A stretch of 64,000 bases of DNA, from NCBI RefSeq assembly GCF_900105125.1, contig NZ_LT629750.1, forward strand, positions 186,001 to 250,000. Reading direction: 5' to 3'. A model generated the notes under the pieces. That model was not told where the DNA came from, did no database searches, and saw only the letters and a list, made by a program, of their open reading frames with translations. Positions 1-9,600 of this stretch are shown piece after piece (position 1 is the stretch's first letter; each line of letters starts with the position of its first letter). The position numbers and the translations under genes are program-made. The stretch is from Bradyrhizobium canariense (GTDB lineage Bacteria; Pseudomonadota; Alphaproteobacteria; Rhizobiales; Xanthobacteraceae).

Positions 1-162
1 GGGGATAGGGAACGCATTCGCCACGCCCGGTCAGGCCGCCGCAGCTTACTTCCGCCACAACCGTCACGGCTTCTGTCTTGGCGCCACGGCTGATGGTGAA
101 GGTGCCGGCGATGGGCCAGCGTTCGATTCGGGCAGAAAGCTTTAGGGATTGGCTGGAAGTCA
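1..162 (-). CDS. Dipeptide epimerase / N-acetyl-D-Glu racemase (DgcA-like), N-terminal fragment
   Basis: Reading leftward from the ATG at 162 gives 54 codons without a stop, running off the window edge. The fragment contains the stretches ARIERWPIAGTFTISRGAKT and GRGECVPYP. These resemble the capping-domain start of enolase-superfamily dipeptide epimerases, where the N-terminal strands form the substrate lid. The rhizobial DgcA type racemises N-acyl-glutamate, and other members epimerise L-Ala-D/L-Glu from murein. The catalytic lysines lie beyond the window, so the substrate cannot be judged. The gene is divergent from the mla operon, with about 107 bases between the starts. Confidence 0.75.
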
Positions 163-269
163 TTTTAAGGTCTGGCAATTTCTGAACCGTATGCTTGCCC
201 GGTGCAACCAAGTATGGCTGGTTATGGGCCGCTTCGACAAGGCAGCGGCGTGTGGGAACCTTCCTCTTC

Positions 270-1436
270 ATGAATAGCGGAGAATCGGCACTGGAGCAGC
301 GCGTGAGCGGCGACCCGACATTGGAGCGGATCGCGCAAGGCAATGGACTTGCGCTGTGCGCCGCGGGGCCGTGGATCGCTTCCTTTGCCCCGGTGCTGGA
401 GCAGATCGTCGCCGAGGCTGAAAAGCTCGGGGGCAGCCGGCCCGACATCTTCATCGATGTGTCTGGGGTTTCCAGGCTCGACACCTTCGGGGCCTGGCTG
501 ATCGAGCGGCTTCGCCGCAGCCTGACCCAGGGCAACACCGAGGCGAAGATCGCGGGCCTTTCGGCAAACTATTCCAGCCTGGTCGACGAGGTGCGCCGGG
601 TGAAGGCCGCGCCGGCTGATGTCTCGACATCGGTGAGCATCACCGGGATGCTGGATCAGATCGGCCGCAGCGTGGCCGGCTTCGGCACCACGATCGTGCA
701 ATTGATCGACATGCTCGGCGCCGTGCTCGCCGCGACCGGCAGGGTCATGATCCGTCCGACGACCTTCCGACTGACCTCGACCGTGCATCATCTCGAACAG
801 GTCTGCTGGCGCGCGGTGCCGATTGTCGGGCTCATCACCTTCCTGATCGGCTGCATCATCTCCCAGCAGGGCATCTTTCATTTTCGCCGCTTCGGCGCCG
901 ACATCTTCGTGGTCGACATGCTCGGCGTGCTGGTGCTGCGCGAGATCGGCGTGCTGCTGGTCGCCATCATGGTGGCGGGCCGCTCGGGCAGCGCCTACAC
1001 CGCCGAGCTTGGCTCGATGAAGATGCGTGAGGAGATCGATGCGCTTCGCACCATGGGCTTCGATCCGATCGAGGTTTTGGTGCTGCCGCGGCTGCTGGCG
1101 CTGATCATCGCGCTGCCGATCCTGGCGTTCCTCGGCGCGATGGCGGCGCTGTATGGCGGCGGGCTGGTGGCATGGCTTTACGGCGGCGTCGATCCCGAAG
1201 CGTTCCTGCTCCGGCTGCGCGACGCCATCTCGATCGATCATTTCATCGTCGGAATCGTCAAGGCGCCGGTCATGGCGGCGGTGATCGGGATCGTCGCCTG
1301 CGTCGAAGGCCTTGCGGTCGAAGGCAGTGCGGAATCGCTCGGTCAGCACACCACGTCCTCGGTCGTGAAAGGGATCTTCTTCGTCATCGTGATGGACGGC
1401 GTGTTCGCGATCTTCTTCGCATCGATCGGAATTTGA
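270..1436 (+). CDS. mlaE: MlaE-type ABC lipid transporter permease with N-terminal STAS-like domain
   Basis: Inner-membrane permease of an MCE-type phospholipid/sterol transporter (MlaE/YrbE/Ttg2B family), 388 residues from the ATG at 270. An upstream in-frame ATG at 195 would add 25 residues without family features. Residues 1 to about 125 look like a STAS domain (DIFIDVSGVSRLDTFGAWLI). The rest is the multi-pass permease with the conserved cytoplasmic loop (GSMKMREEIDALRTMGFDPI). A STAS domain fused to MlaE is known in some bacteria and takes the place of the separate MlaB protein, which is absent here. It is followed after 2 bases by the ATPase gene, so the two are surely co-transcribed. 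Confidence 0.93.
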   Translation: MNSGESALEQRVSGDPTLERIAQGNGLALCAAGPWIASFAPVLEQIVAEAEKLGGSRPDIFIDVSGVSRLDTFGAWLIERLRRSLTQGNTEAKIAGLSANYSSLVDEVRRVKAAPADVSTSVSITGMLDQIGRSVAGFGTTIVQLIDMLGAVLAATGRVMIRPTTFRLTSTVHHLEQVCWRAVPIVGLITFLIGCIISQQGIFHFRRFGADIFVVDMLGVLVLREIGVLLVAIMVAGRSGSAYTAELGSMKMREEIDALRTMGFDPIEVLVLPRLLALIIALPILAFLGAMAALYGGGLVAWLYGGVDPEAFLLRLRDAISIDHFIVGIVKAPVMAAVIGIVACVEGLAVEGSAESLGQHTTSSVVKGIFFVIVMDGVFAIFFASIGI

Positions 1437-1438
1437 CG

Positions 1439-2212
1439 ATGGCGGCTGAAATTTCCGACGCCATCATCCGGGTTCGCGACATCACCGTGCAGTTCGGGGC
1501 GACGCGCGTGCTCGACGGGCTCAATCTCGACGTCAAGCGCGGGGAAATCCTCGGCTTTGTCGGTCCGTCGGGCGCGGGCAAATCGGTGCTGACGCGCACC
1601 ATCATCGGCCTGGTGCCGAAGGTGGCCGGGCGCATCGAGGTGTTCGGCATCGATCTCGATGCGGCCGATGCCAAGGCGCGGCGCGGCGTCGAGCGGCGCT
1701 GGGGCATCCTGTTCCAGCAGGGCGCGCTGTTTTCCTCGCTGACGGTGCGGCAGAACATCCAGTTCCCGGTGCGCGAATATCTCAACGTCTCGCAACGGCT
1801 GCTCGACGAAATCACGGTTGCCAAGCTCGGCATGGTGGGGCTGCGTCCCGAAGTAGCCGATCGTTTCCCCTCCGAGCTCTCCGGCGGCATGATCAAGCGC
1901 GTGGCGCTGGCACGCGCGCTGGCGCTCGATCCGGAACTCGTCTTCCTCGACGAGCCGACCTCGGGCCTCGATCCGATCGGCGCCGGCGATTTCGACGAGC
2001 TGGTGCGGACCCTGCAGCGTACTTTGGGGCTGACCGTTTTCATGGTAACCCACGATCTCGACAGCCTTTATACCGCTTGTGACCGTATTGCCGTTTTAGG
2101 GAACGGTAAGATCATTGCCGCAGGATCGATGGCCGACATGCAGGCCTCGCAGCATCCCTGGTTGAGGGCCTATTTCCACGGCAAGCGCGCCCGCGCTGTG
2201 ATGAACCAGTGA
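1439..2212 (+). CDS. mlaF: MlaF-type ABC transporter ATP-binding protein
   Basis: Cytoplasmic ATPase powering the Mla-type lipid transporter, 257 residues. It has a Walker A motif (GPSGAGKS, about residues 42-49), the ABC signature LSGGM, and Walker B with catalytic Glu (LVFLDEPTSGLDP), then the H-loop (VTHDLDS). The frame is open far upstream, but the ATG at 1439 lies two bases past the permease stop and begins the first family-like sequence, so it is taken as the start. It partners the upstream permease and the downstream MCE protein. Confidence 0.95.
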   Translation: MAAEISDAIIRVRDITVQFGATRVLDGLNLDVKRGEILGFVGPSGAGKSVLTRTIIGLVPKVAGRIEVFGIDLDAADAKARRGVERRWGILFQQGALFSSLTVRQNIQFPVREYLNVSQRLLDEITVAKLGMVGLRPEVADRFPSELSGGMIKRVALARALALDPELVFLDEPTSGLDPIGAGDFDELVRTLQRTLGLTVFMVTHDLDSLYTACDRIAVLGNGKIIAAGSMADMQASQHPWLRAYFHGKRARAVMNQ

Positions 2213-2252
2213 GTAGTTGGGCTAGCGGATATTCGACACCGGAGTTGGTTTG

Positions 2253-3122
2253 ATGGAAACGCGGGCGAACTTCGTCCTGATCGGATCGTTCACGCTGGCG
2301 GTGATCGCCGCGGCGTTCGGCTTCGTGATGTGGTTTCAGAGTCTCCACACCACCAAGGCGCGCACGCCGCTGCGCATCATCTTCGAGGGCCCGGCTTCGG
2401 GCTTGCGCAACGGCGGCAGCGTGAATTTCAATGGTATCCGGGTAGGAGAGGTGGTCTCCGTCAAGCTCGATAACCCGCGCCGGGTGGTCGCGCTCGCGAT
2501 GATCGAGAACAACGCCCCGATCCGCAAGGACACCCAGGTGGGGCTCGAATTCCAGGGCCTGACCGGGGTCGCCGCGATTTCGCTCAAGGGCGGCGAGGAG
2601 GCAGCACCTGGCGTCCCGCTCGACGAGGACGGCGTGCCGGTGCTGACCGCCGATCCGAACGGATTGCAGGACGTGACCGAGGCCATCAGGGGAACGCTGC
2701 AGAACATCAACCGGGTGGTCGCGGACAACCAGGCAACGGTCAAAAACTCGCTGCATAACCTTGAGACCTTCACGGGATCGCTGGCGCGCAATTCCGAGAA
2801 GATCGACGACCTCATGCTGAAGGTCGATGGCGTGATGGCGAAGGCCGACAGCCTGATGCTCGGATTGGATACGCTGGCCGGCGGCAAGGAGGGCGGCGAG
2901 CTGTTCCTGACGGTGAAATCGATCCGCGAACTCGCCGAGGATTTCGACAAGCGCTCCGGCGCCTTGATGACCGACGGCCGCAAGACGCTCGGCGATATCA
3001 GCCGCGCGGTGAACAATCTCGACCGCAACCCGACGCGCCTGATCTTCGGCCCGGGCAACAGCACGGCCTCGACACCACCGCCCGCGCCGGCGCCCGCCGC
3101 GACGGAGAGGAAGCGGCCGTAG
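2253..3122 (+). CDS. mlaD: MlaD-type MCE domain substrate-binding protein
   Basis: Membrane-anchored MCE-domain protein of 289 residues that would form the periplasmic lipid-binding ring of the Mla transporter. One N-terminal transmembrane segment (about residues 8-30, FVLIGSFTLAVIAAAFGFVM) precedes a single MCE domain (RIIFEGPASGLRNGGSVNFNGIRVGEV). A long helical region follows, and the tail is Pro/Ala-rich. An in-frame TTG lies just before the ATG at 2253, which I prefer. It closes the three-gene operon; no mlaB or mlaC follows. Direction of lipid flow cannot be read from sequence. Confidence 0.92.
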   Translation: METRANFVLIGSFTLAVIAAAFGFVMWFQSLHTTKARTPLRIIFEGPASGLRNGGSVNFNGIRVGEVVSVKLDNPRRVVALAMIENNAPIRKDTQVGLEFQGLTGVAAISLKGGEEAAPGVPLDEDGVPVLTADPNGLQDVTEAIRGTLQNINRVVADNQATVKNSLHNLETFTGSLARNSEKIDDLMLKVDGVMAKADSLMLGLDTLAGGKEGGELFLTVKSIRELAEDFDKRSGALMTDGRKTLGDISRAVNNLDRNPTRLIFGPGNSTASTPPPAPAPAATERKRP

Positions 3123-3155
3123 AGGCGTCGCAGGGCGCATAGCCAACGGGTCGCG

Positions 3156-3192
3156 CCAATGCAGCCCATCGTCGCTTTGCTCCTCGCAATGA
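3156..3192 (-). repeat. Short interspersed repeat copy (CATTGCGAGGAGC type)
   Basis: On the minus strand this reads TGTCATTGCGAGGAGCAAAG, then CGACGATGGGC. This is the start of a short repeat motif I recognise as scattered through Bradyrhizobium and Rhodopseudomonas intergenic regions. It sits 30-70 bases past the mlaD stop. Recognition is from memory, so copy number here is not proven. Confidence 0.5.
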
Positions 3193-3229
3193 CAGCATCC
3201 TTGTTGCAAATACAGATTCGCATTGCCGC

Positions 3230-3775
3230 GGCGCGGATAGCGTCCGGATTTTTTCAAAACGTTTCGCCCGGAGAGGGCGTGGGGAATGCCGGGTGCCCGC
3301 CGCACCCGCAGCCTCGCGTGCAGAAAATAGAAAGCACACGAGTTAGTCTCCGCGAGGTCGCCGGAATCACCCGGCATTCCCGCACGCGATGGTTTTAACG
3401 GCTTATTTCGTGCTCTCCCCGGCGATCGGGCTTTGTTGCCGCCGTTGTCTTGCGAATAAAGCGAGTCCGCGCCCGGTCGGGCCGACCTCACCTTCGCAAG
3501 ACGTGACGCCAGCGTCGAGGCGTCAGGACCACACGACTTCGCCGTCCGCAAGCCTGCGCCGTTCGTCCGCGTGCCGTCGATCGCTCACAGGCTGTTGTGC
3601 CCGCCCTGCAAACTCAGTCGCACGCTCCGGCGCCGCCGCGTCCACCGCATCCCGCCCCGCGTCCGTGACGATCGCGATACGCCCCTCGAGTGGGACGAGA
3701 CGGCGACGGACATGGAGGTGATTTGGCTGGGATGTGAACCAGAATATTTTTGCAAAGGGGACTCGACAGCCCAAA
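3230..3775 (-). repeat. Long interspersed non-coding repeat, Bradyrhizobium type
   Basis: The 893-base gap between mlaD and the next gene has no convincing CDS. Most of it resembles, on the minus strand, an approximately 550-base repeat I associate with Bradyrhizobiaceae genomes. Marker segments are CGTCACGGACGCGGGGCGGG, CCTGACGCCTCGACGCTGGC, CGATCGCCGGGGAGAGCACG and GCACCCGGCATTCCC. Short open frames inside it are Arg/Ala-rich and overlap on both strands, as expected for GC-rich non-coding DNA. Some genomes annotate spurious proteins in copies of it. Boundaries are approximate. Confidence 0.55.
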
Positions 3776-3867
3776 TCAGCAGATGGGGCCGTTTCAACAC
3801 ATCACATGATACGGGCTACATCGAGACCGATCATCGCAACACTAGCGGGACCACGGGAAATCAAAAA

Positions 3868-3893
3868 CCCGGATGTCGCTTTGCTCATCCGGG
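3868..3893. repeat. Small palindromic element
   Basis: Inverted repeat with 8-base arms CCCGGATG / CATCCGGG around a 10-base centre (TCGCTTTGCT). It resembles short REP-like palindromes in rhizobial genomes. It could act as a weak terminator, but no U-tract follows. Confidence 0.5.
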
Positions 3894-4015
3894 CTACGCT
3901 AGCTGCGCTCAACCCACCCCACTGCAAGCGATCGATGTTGCTGCAAATGCGAGTCCACGCTTGTCCACTTTGCGCAAGAGGGGGCACCGGCGAGGCCCGC
4001 GCGCGGTTGCGATAA

Positions 4016-4738
4016 TCAGTCAAGGCCCACTTTGCCGGGCGCCCAGTAGGCCTTGGTCGAGATGCGTGGAGTTGTGACTTCCAGCTGTTTGAGGCTCTGT
4101 CGCAGCCGTTGGACGGTGCCGGCCTTTCCGGCGAACACGAACGATGCTCCGGTGGCCGCAAGCGATGGAAGGGCCGCCGCCATCTGCTCGACGTGCGCAT
4201 CATCCGTACGTTTCCCGAACAGAGCGGCGCCCGAAAGATCCATATGCTTCAGCACGTGCCTGCCGGCTTCCATGTCGTCGAGTTCGAAATGAAGCGCGGC
4301 GGACCGTGTCGGATGATGAGCGGATAACGCATAGGCGAGACCGATCGAAGTTTCGTCGCCGAAGACAGCGAGCGGTCCGGATGCAGGGCGCACGTCGATC
4401 GAGCCCCGCGGGCCAAAGACATCGCACTCGTCGCCGGGTTTGACGTCCCGGACCCAAGCGCTCCCGGGACCGACGCCGTGTGCGTAGCATAGAATGCGGG
4501 TGCGTCCGGTCGATGCCTCCCATTCGATCGGCGTGTAGGTCCGTGTGACGAACGGCGCGGCCATGGCGATCTGCACCTTCTGGCCGGGCGCCCAGACCGC
4601 GCCTCGAAGCGCTGGGCCCTCAAGCGAGATGAGGCGGAATCGTCCAGCGATCGGTTTGCATGCGAAGACGGTCGCGCGTCGCATGAGTATACGGCGCAGC
4701 ACGCCGCCGAGCCGTCCCTTAACGCTCTCTGCCGGCAT
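4016..4738 (-). CDS. Siderophore-interacting protein (FAD-binding ferric reductase-like)
   Basis: Flavoprotein of the SIP/ViuB group, 240 residues, expected to use FAD and NAD(P)H to reduce ferric chelates or another acceptor in the cytoplasm. The sequence shows the FAD-binding beta-barrel signature FVTRTYTPIEW, then GPGSAWVRDVKPGDECDVFGPRG and a nucleotide-binding half beginning LAVFGDETSIGLAYAL. The true start is the ATG at 4738, whose A is the last base of the upstream methyltransferase stop (TGATG overlap). The two are therefore translationally coupled. The substrate is unknown: no siderophore gene is near. Confidence 0.8.
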   Translation of the reverse strand: MPAESVKGRLGGVLRRILMRRATVFACKPIAGRFRLISLEGPALRGAVWAPGQKVQIAMAAPFVTRTYTPIEWEASTGRTRILCYAHGVGPGSAWVRDVKPGDECDVFGPRGSIDVRPASGPLAVFGDETSIGLAYALSAHHPTRSAALHFELDDMEAGRHVLKHMDLSGAALFGKRTDDAHVEQMAAALPSLAATGASFVFAGKAGTVQRLRQSLKQLEVTTPRISTKAYWAPGKVGLD

Positions 4739-5433
4739 CAGGGGACCCGCACGGTGAATTCGTTGCCGCGACCTTCGTCGACGGCAAGCGGCTGGGAGAG
4801 ATAGCCGTTGGCGGGATTGCGGACGTAATCGAGATAGTCCGGCGCGAACGCATTCTCCCCGAGGATCGCAGCTCCGGACGCCAACCGCGGCTCGATCAGC
4901 TTGAGCACCGGCAAGTAAAGCGACCATGCGCCGTCGATCAGAAGGACATCAACCTCGCCATTAACGTCCTTAAGCGTTTCCAGTGCATCGCCTTCGCGGA
5001 TCTCCGCCAGATCGGCAAGGCCCGTCGCTTCGAGGTTGGCCCGCGCCCGCGCCACTTTGGTGGGCTCAAGCTCCGAGCCGATCAGCTGGCCGCCGCCATT
5101 GTCCCGAAGCGCGGCCGCTAGATAGATCGTCGAGACCCCCATCGACGTACCGAACTCGACGATCCGGGTCGCCCTCCGCGCGCGCGCGATTGCGTAAAGG
5201 AACCGGCCATAGGCAGGAGAAACGGCCAGGAAATGATCGGCGTGACCGCGGTAAGTCATTCGGTAGCTCGCCCGTTCCTCGGAGACCAGCTTGGCGGCAG
5301 CTTCTTCTAGTGTTTTACCGGAAGCCTCGAACTGGGCTTTGACCTTGGCCATGAAGTCACGGTCCGCTGCTTCGGCGTTCTCATGAAGTTGGTCCAGAAA
5401 CTGGGCGACGCGTCCATTGCTCAGAGAATTCAC
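4738..5433 (-). CDS. Class I SAM-dependent O-methyltransferase
   Basis: 231-residue methyltransferase of the small O-methyltransferase fold (catechol/caffeoyl-CoA type). SAM-binding motif I is VEFGTSMGVST, followed by an acidic loop (GSELEP) and motif LLIDGAWSLYLPVL, where a metal-binding Asp is expected. The acceptor is unknown. It is the first gene of a two-gene unit with the SIP flavoprotein and is divergent from an AraC regulator, which probably controls the pair. Confidence 0.8.
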   Translation of the reverse strand: MNSLSNGRVAQFLDQLHENAEAADRDFMAKVKAQFEASGKTLEEAAAKLVSEERASYRMTYRGHADHFLAVSPAYGRFLYAIARARRATRIVEFGTSMGVSTIYLAAALRDNGGGQLIGSELEPTKVARARANLEATGLADLAEIREGDALETLKDVNGEVDVLLIDGAWSLYLPVLKLIEPRLASGAAILGENAFAPDYLDYVRNPANGYLSQPLAVDEGRGNEFTVRVP

Positions 5434-5579
5434 GAAACTTCCTTTCCCGATGATGGAGGCCGAGGCAGTCTCGACTGGTCCACAGGGATGAGATAAGGGG
5501 AGGCGGGATTGGCGTCATTCCGCAATCTGGACAAGTTATTATTCGTTTGCGCCAAAGACCTATGTTAGATCGGACGATT

Positions 5580-6401
5580 ATGCCCATTCTGACAGACACC
5601 TCAGTTGCATCCGACTGGGTCGAGCCGGACGAGGTCGCGCGCTCGGTCGTCACCTATGGCATCGCATCGAAGAAGATCGGTACGATCGAGCTCGATATGC
5701 ATCGCCACGCCAAGGGCCAAATCCTGCTCGTTCAGCGCGGTGCACTCAGCTGCCGAGTGGAGGGCGGACTATGGATCGTCCCGCCCCAGAGCGCCGTCTG
5801 GATACCAGGCGGCGCGCTCCACGCCATCAAGGCGACTGGCGCGCTCGAAGGCTACAGCGCGTTCGTCGCTACCGATGCCGACGCGCGCCTACCCCAGCGC
5901 TGCTGCACCGTCTCGGTGAAGCCGTTGCTGCGCGAACTGCTCTTCCGCGCGGCCAGCCTGCCGGTTTTCTACGAAGAGGCCGGCGCGAATTCGCGGTTGA
6001 TGGCGGTGCTGCTCGACGAGATTGCGACCGCCGAGGTCGAGGATTTGCACCTACCGATGCCTACCGACGCACGGCTGCGCGACTTGATCGACCTCATGAT
6101 GGCCGCCCCCTCGGAGCGGGGCACGCTGGAGGGCTGGGCGAAGCAAGCGGGCCTGAGCGAGCGGACGCTTGTGCGGCTGATCAGCCGCGAGACGGGGATG
6201 AGCTTCGGGCGGTGGCGCCAGCAACTTGGCGTCATGCTCGCTGTACAGTGGCTGGCCGGCGGTGCTTCGACTCAACAGGTGGCCGCCAACCTCGGCTATG
6301 AGAGTGTGCCTAGCTTCGTGACGATGTTCCGCAAGACGCTCGGCACCTCCCCAGGCAGGTACATGGCGGAGCGACATTCCGGCCGACATGCCAGTTCCTA
6401 G
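5580..6401 (+). CDS. AraC family transcriptional regulator with cupin sensor domain
   Basis: About 273 residues from the ATG at 5580; in-frame ATGs at 5547 and 5562 are alternatives. The N-terminal half is a cupin-like ligand pocket (HRHAKGQILLVQRGALSCRV, then WIVPPQSAVWIPGGALHAI). The C-terminal half has two helix-turn-helix motifs (LEGWAKQAGLSERTLVRLI and STQQVAANLGYESVPSFVTM) ending in the usual FRKTLGTSPGRY. It lies divergent from the methyltransferase-SIP pair, across about 146 bases, and is the natural candidate for its regulator. Confidence 0.88.
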   Translation: MPILTDTSVASDWVEPDEVARSVVTYGIASKKIGTIELDMHRHAKGQILLVQRGALSCRVEGGLWIVPPQSAVWIPGGALHAIKATGALEGYSAFVATDADARLPQRCCTVSVKPLLRELLFRAASLPVFYEEAGANSRLMAVLLDEIATAEVEDLHLPMPTDARLRDLIDLMMAAPSERGTLEGWAKQAGLSERTLVRLISRETGMSFGRWRQQLGVMLAVQWLAGGASTQQVAANLGYESVPSFVTMFRKTLGTSPGRYMAERHSGRHASS

Positions 6402-6578
6402 CTCCGACGACTCCCTTCGGAGCGGCAGCATCCACGTCCGCTTTGCGCCGACTTTTACAACAAAAACTGCCAGAAGTACGGACCCCATTAGCGGAGCGAA
6501 GTCCGCCGCTGATGCGAGCGCGGCGCAATACGCTTCGCTATTGCGCCCTGCGATCATAATGCCAGCCATGAACCGGCC

Positions 6579-6618
6579 GAAAAGAAAACGGAGGCAGCGA
6601 TGCCTCCGTTTTCTTTTC
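6579..6618. terminator. Bidirectional Rho-independent terminator
   Basis: A perfect 18-base inverted repeat with a GCGA loop: the arms end in ACGGAGGCA / TGCCTCCGT and are bordered by GAAAAGAAA and TTTCTTTTC, giving a U-rich run in both directions. It sits between the AraC gene and the convergent giant coiled-coil gene and can stop transcription from both sides. The 6402-6578 stretch before it holds no gene. Confidence 0.85.
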
Positions 6619-6635
6619 ATGGCCCTGTCTGAACT

Positions 6636-9600
6636 CTACCCCAGCCGTCCCGCCGCATGCGCGAGCAGGGTGTAGACCATGCCCGTTTCGGACGTGAGAT
6701 GGCTGCGCAGCATCTGCGGTCCGCGATCGTCGCGCGCGACTTCGTCGAGCAGCCGCTCGAACTCGGTGATGTAGCGGTCGACGGTCTGCTTGAAGCTGCG
6801 GTCGGCGCGGTATTTGCGGGCAACCTCGTCGAACGCCTTCTGGCCGGCCGGCGTGTACAGCCGCTTGGTGAAGGCCTTGCTCTCGCCGCGCTGATAGCGA
6901 TCCCACATTTCGGCGGCGAGATTGCGATCCATCAGGCGCGCGATGTCGAGCGACAGCGATTCCAGCGGATTGCCGCTGGCAGCAGGCTGCGGCCGGCCGC
7001 GCGGAGTGTCCTGGCCGCCATTGCCATCGGCGCGGTTGAGCAGGCCGGAGAGCCATCCGTCGTTGGCGGAATCCGAACTTGCGGGGCTGACCGGCGGCGC
7101 TTCGGTGCGCCGCGCAGCAGGCAGGCCGAGGTCCGGCGGCGGCAGGCTTGCGCTGCTGGCCTCGCGCGCGCGCGGCGGCGGTGGCGGTGCGGAGCGTGCC
7201 GGCTGCGCCTCGCTGCGTCCGCTGCTGACAGCCGCCAGCAGCTGCTCTTCCTCGCGCGGCGCGCTCGATCGGCCGGTGCCTACGACGTCCAGGCCGCGGC
7301 CATGGCGGGCCACGATCCGGTTCAACTCGGCCAGCGCCTCGATCTGGTCGACGATGACCTTGCGCATCTGCGAGGTGCTCTCGGCGGCTTCCTGCGGCAT
7401 TTCCAGCACGCCACGGCGAAGCTCGTTGCGTGTGCTCTCCAGCTCGCGGTGCATTTCGGAAGCCATCTGCTTCATGCCCGAGACCACGGCGGCGAACTTG
7501 TCGGCCGATTGCTTGAACATCGCGTCGGCTTCCTGCGTACCCTGGTGATAGAGCTGGCTCATGGTGTCTGATGTCAGCCGGCGTTCTTGTTCGGCGGCCT
7601 GACGGACCGCCTCGAACTGCCGGGTGATCGCGGCGGAGCCCGCACCGGCGGTTTCCGCCACCACCCGGGCGATATCGCGTGCGCGCTCTTCGGCGGCGGC
7701 CAGCGATTCGTCGAGCAGGCTGGTGAAGCGCGACAGCCGCTGGTCGAGATCGGTGGTCCGCAGGTCGATCGTGGTGACCAGCGATTCCAGCGTCGCCTTG
7801 CGCTCGGCGACGGAAGCGGTGGCGCTGCGGTTGCTCTGCTCCACCACAGCGGCCGCCTCGACCAGCATCCTGCCATGGGTGTCGAACTGGCCGGACAGCG
7901 AGCCGAGATTTTCCAGCGCGCCGCTGGTCTTGGCGTTGAAGTCGTTCAACTGGTCTTCCAGCGCCTGGGTCGCGATGCCGTTGCGCGAGGTGACGTCGTT
8001 CATGGCGGAGACGAAGTCGGCTACGCGGGTCACAAGCGCGCGCTCGAGCGAGTTGAGATTGTCGTGCGCACCGGTCAACACTTCCTGCAGCAGGATATTG
8101 CCTTCGCGCAGCCGCTCGAACAGGGCGACCGTGTCGGTGCGCAGGATCTTGCTGGTTTCCTGCATCTCGGTGACCGCCGCGATCGAGACCTGACGCGACT
8201 GGTCGATCGCCGCCCGCGAGGAGTGCTCGAGGTCCTTGATCGACTTGTTGACCGCGCCGGTCGCCATTTCGCCGGCCGCCGTAATCGTCCGCGCGACATC
8301 GGATCCGTTGGTCGTCATCGATTGCGAGAACGCCTGTCCGCGGGTTTCAATCGATTTCAGGGCATCCGACGTAACGCGGTCGATGTCGACCGTGAGCTGG
8401 CTGGTCTTGGCGCCGATGGCGTCGACAAGCGTACCGCGCTTGCCGTCGATCATCTGCGCAAGCCGCTCGGTCTGCTGCTGGACATAGGTGACGATCTCGT
8501 CGGTCTTGCCGGTCATGGTGGAACCGAAAGCACTGCTGGCGGAGAGAACCGAACGTTCGATATCCGCCGAGGTCGACTTGATCTTCGACGTGACCTCGTT
8601 CGAGACGGCCACCAGCGCGCTCTGCGCATTGACGGCCGTGGTCTGGATGTTGTCGGTGGTATTGGCGGTGACCACACCGAGCGAGCGCTCGATATCGGCG
8701 GAGATCGCCTTGATCTGGCTGGCGGCGTCGGATGACGTCGCGATCAGCGAGCTTTGCGCCTCACGCGCGCTGTTCAGGATCGAGGCGGCGGTGTCCGTCC
8801 CAACCGATGTCAGTGAGCGTTCCACATCGGCCGCCAGCGACCGGACGTGATTGGACGCCTCCAACGAAGCGTTCACGAGCGTGCTCTGCGCGTCGCGCGC
8901 GCCCGCCGTGATCGACTCGGCGGTCGAGGTGCCGGCCATGGTCAGCGAGCGCTGGACATCGGCTGTCAGCGATTTGACCTGGCTGGCGGCGTCAGCGGAT
9001 GCCGTGACCAGGATGCCCTGAGCCTCCCGTGCGCCGGCGACCACCGCACCGGCGGTGGAGGTGCCCGCGGCCGAGAGCGTTCGCTCGACATCGGCGGACA
9101 GCGTCTTGATCTGCGTCGCCGCATCGGCGGACGATGCCACCAGCGTAGACTGGGCATCGCGGGCGCTGGCCAGGATCGAGTTCGCAGCGCCGGTGCCGAC
9201 CGCGGTGAGGGCGGTTTCGACTTCCGACGAAGTCAGCTTCAACTGGGCGCCGACGTCGGAGGAAACCGACAGCAGCGACTGTTGCGCGGCGCGCGCGCCG
9301 GTCTGAATGGTTTCGCTGGTGTTGACCACGAGATTGGTCAGCGAGCGCTCGGCATCCTCGACATGCGCCTTGATTCCGGAGGACAGTTCCTCGGCGCGCG
9401 CCATCAGGCCTTCGCTGGCCTGCCGCCCGCTGCTTTCGATGCGACCGGCCACCGCTTCGACGCGCGACCCCAACAGATCCTCGAATTGCGCGACACGCAT
9501 GTCGATGTCGTTCGCCACAGAGCCGATCTTGCTTTCGATGCCCTGGTGGATTTCCTGGAACCGCGCCGTGATGGTGTCGGACAACAGCGCGCTGCGGCCA

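Noticed and set aside
222..3551. Minus-strand open frames opposite the mla operon (222-1349, 1343-2053, 2112-3551)
   Set aside because: No recognisable domain, His/Asp/Arg-rich composition typical of shadow frames, and they lie opposite three well-supported genes.
3389..4077. Short overlapping open frames in the gap after mlaD
   Set aside because: Both strands are open with Arg/Ala/Ser-rich readings and no ribosome-binding sites. The sequence matches a dispersed non-coding repeat better.
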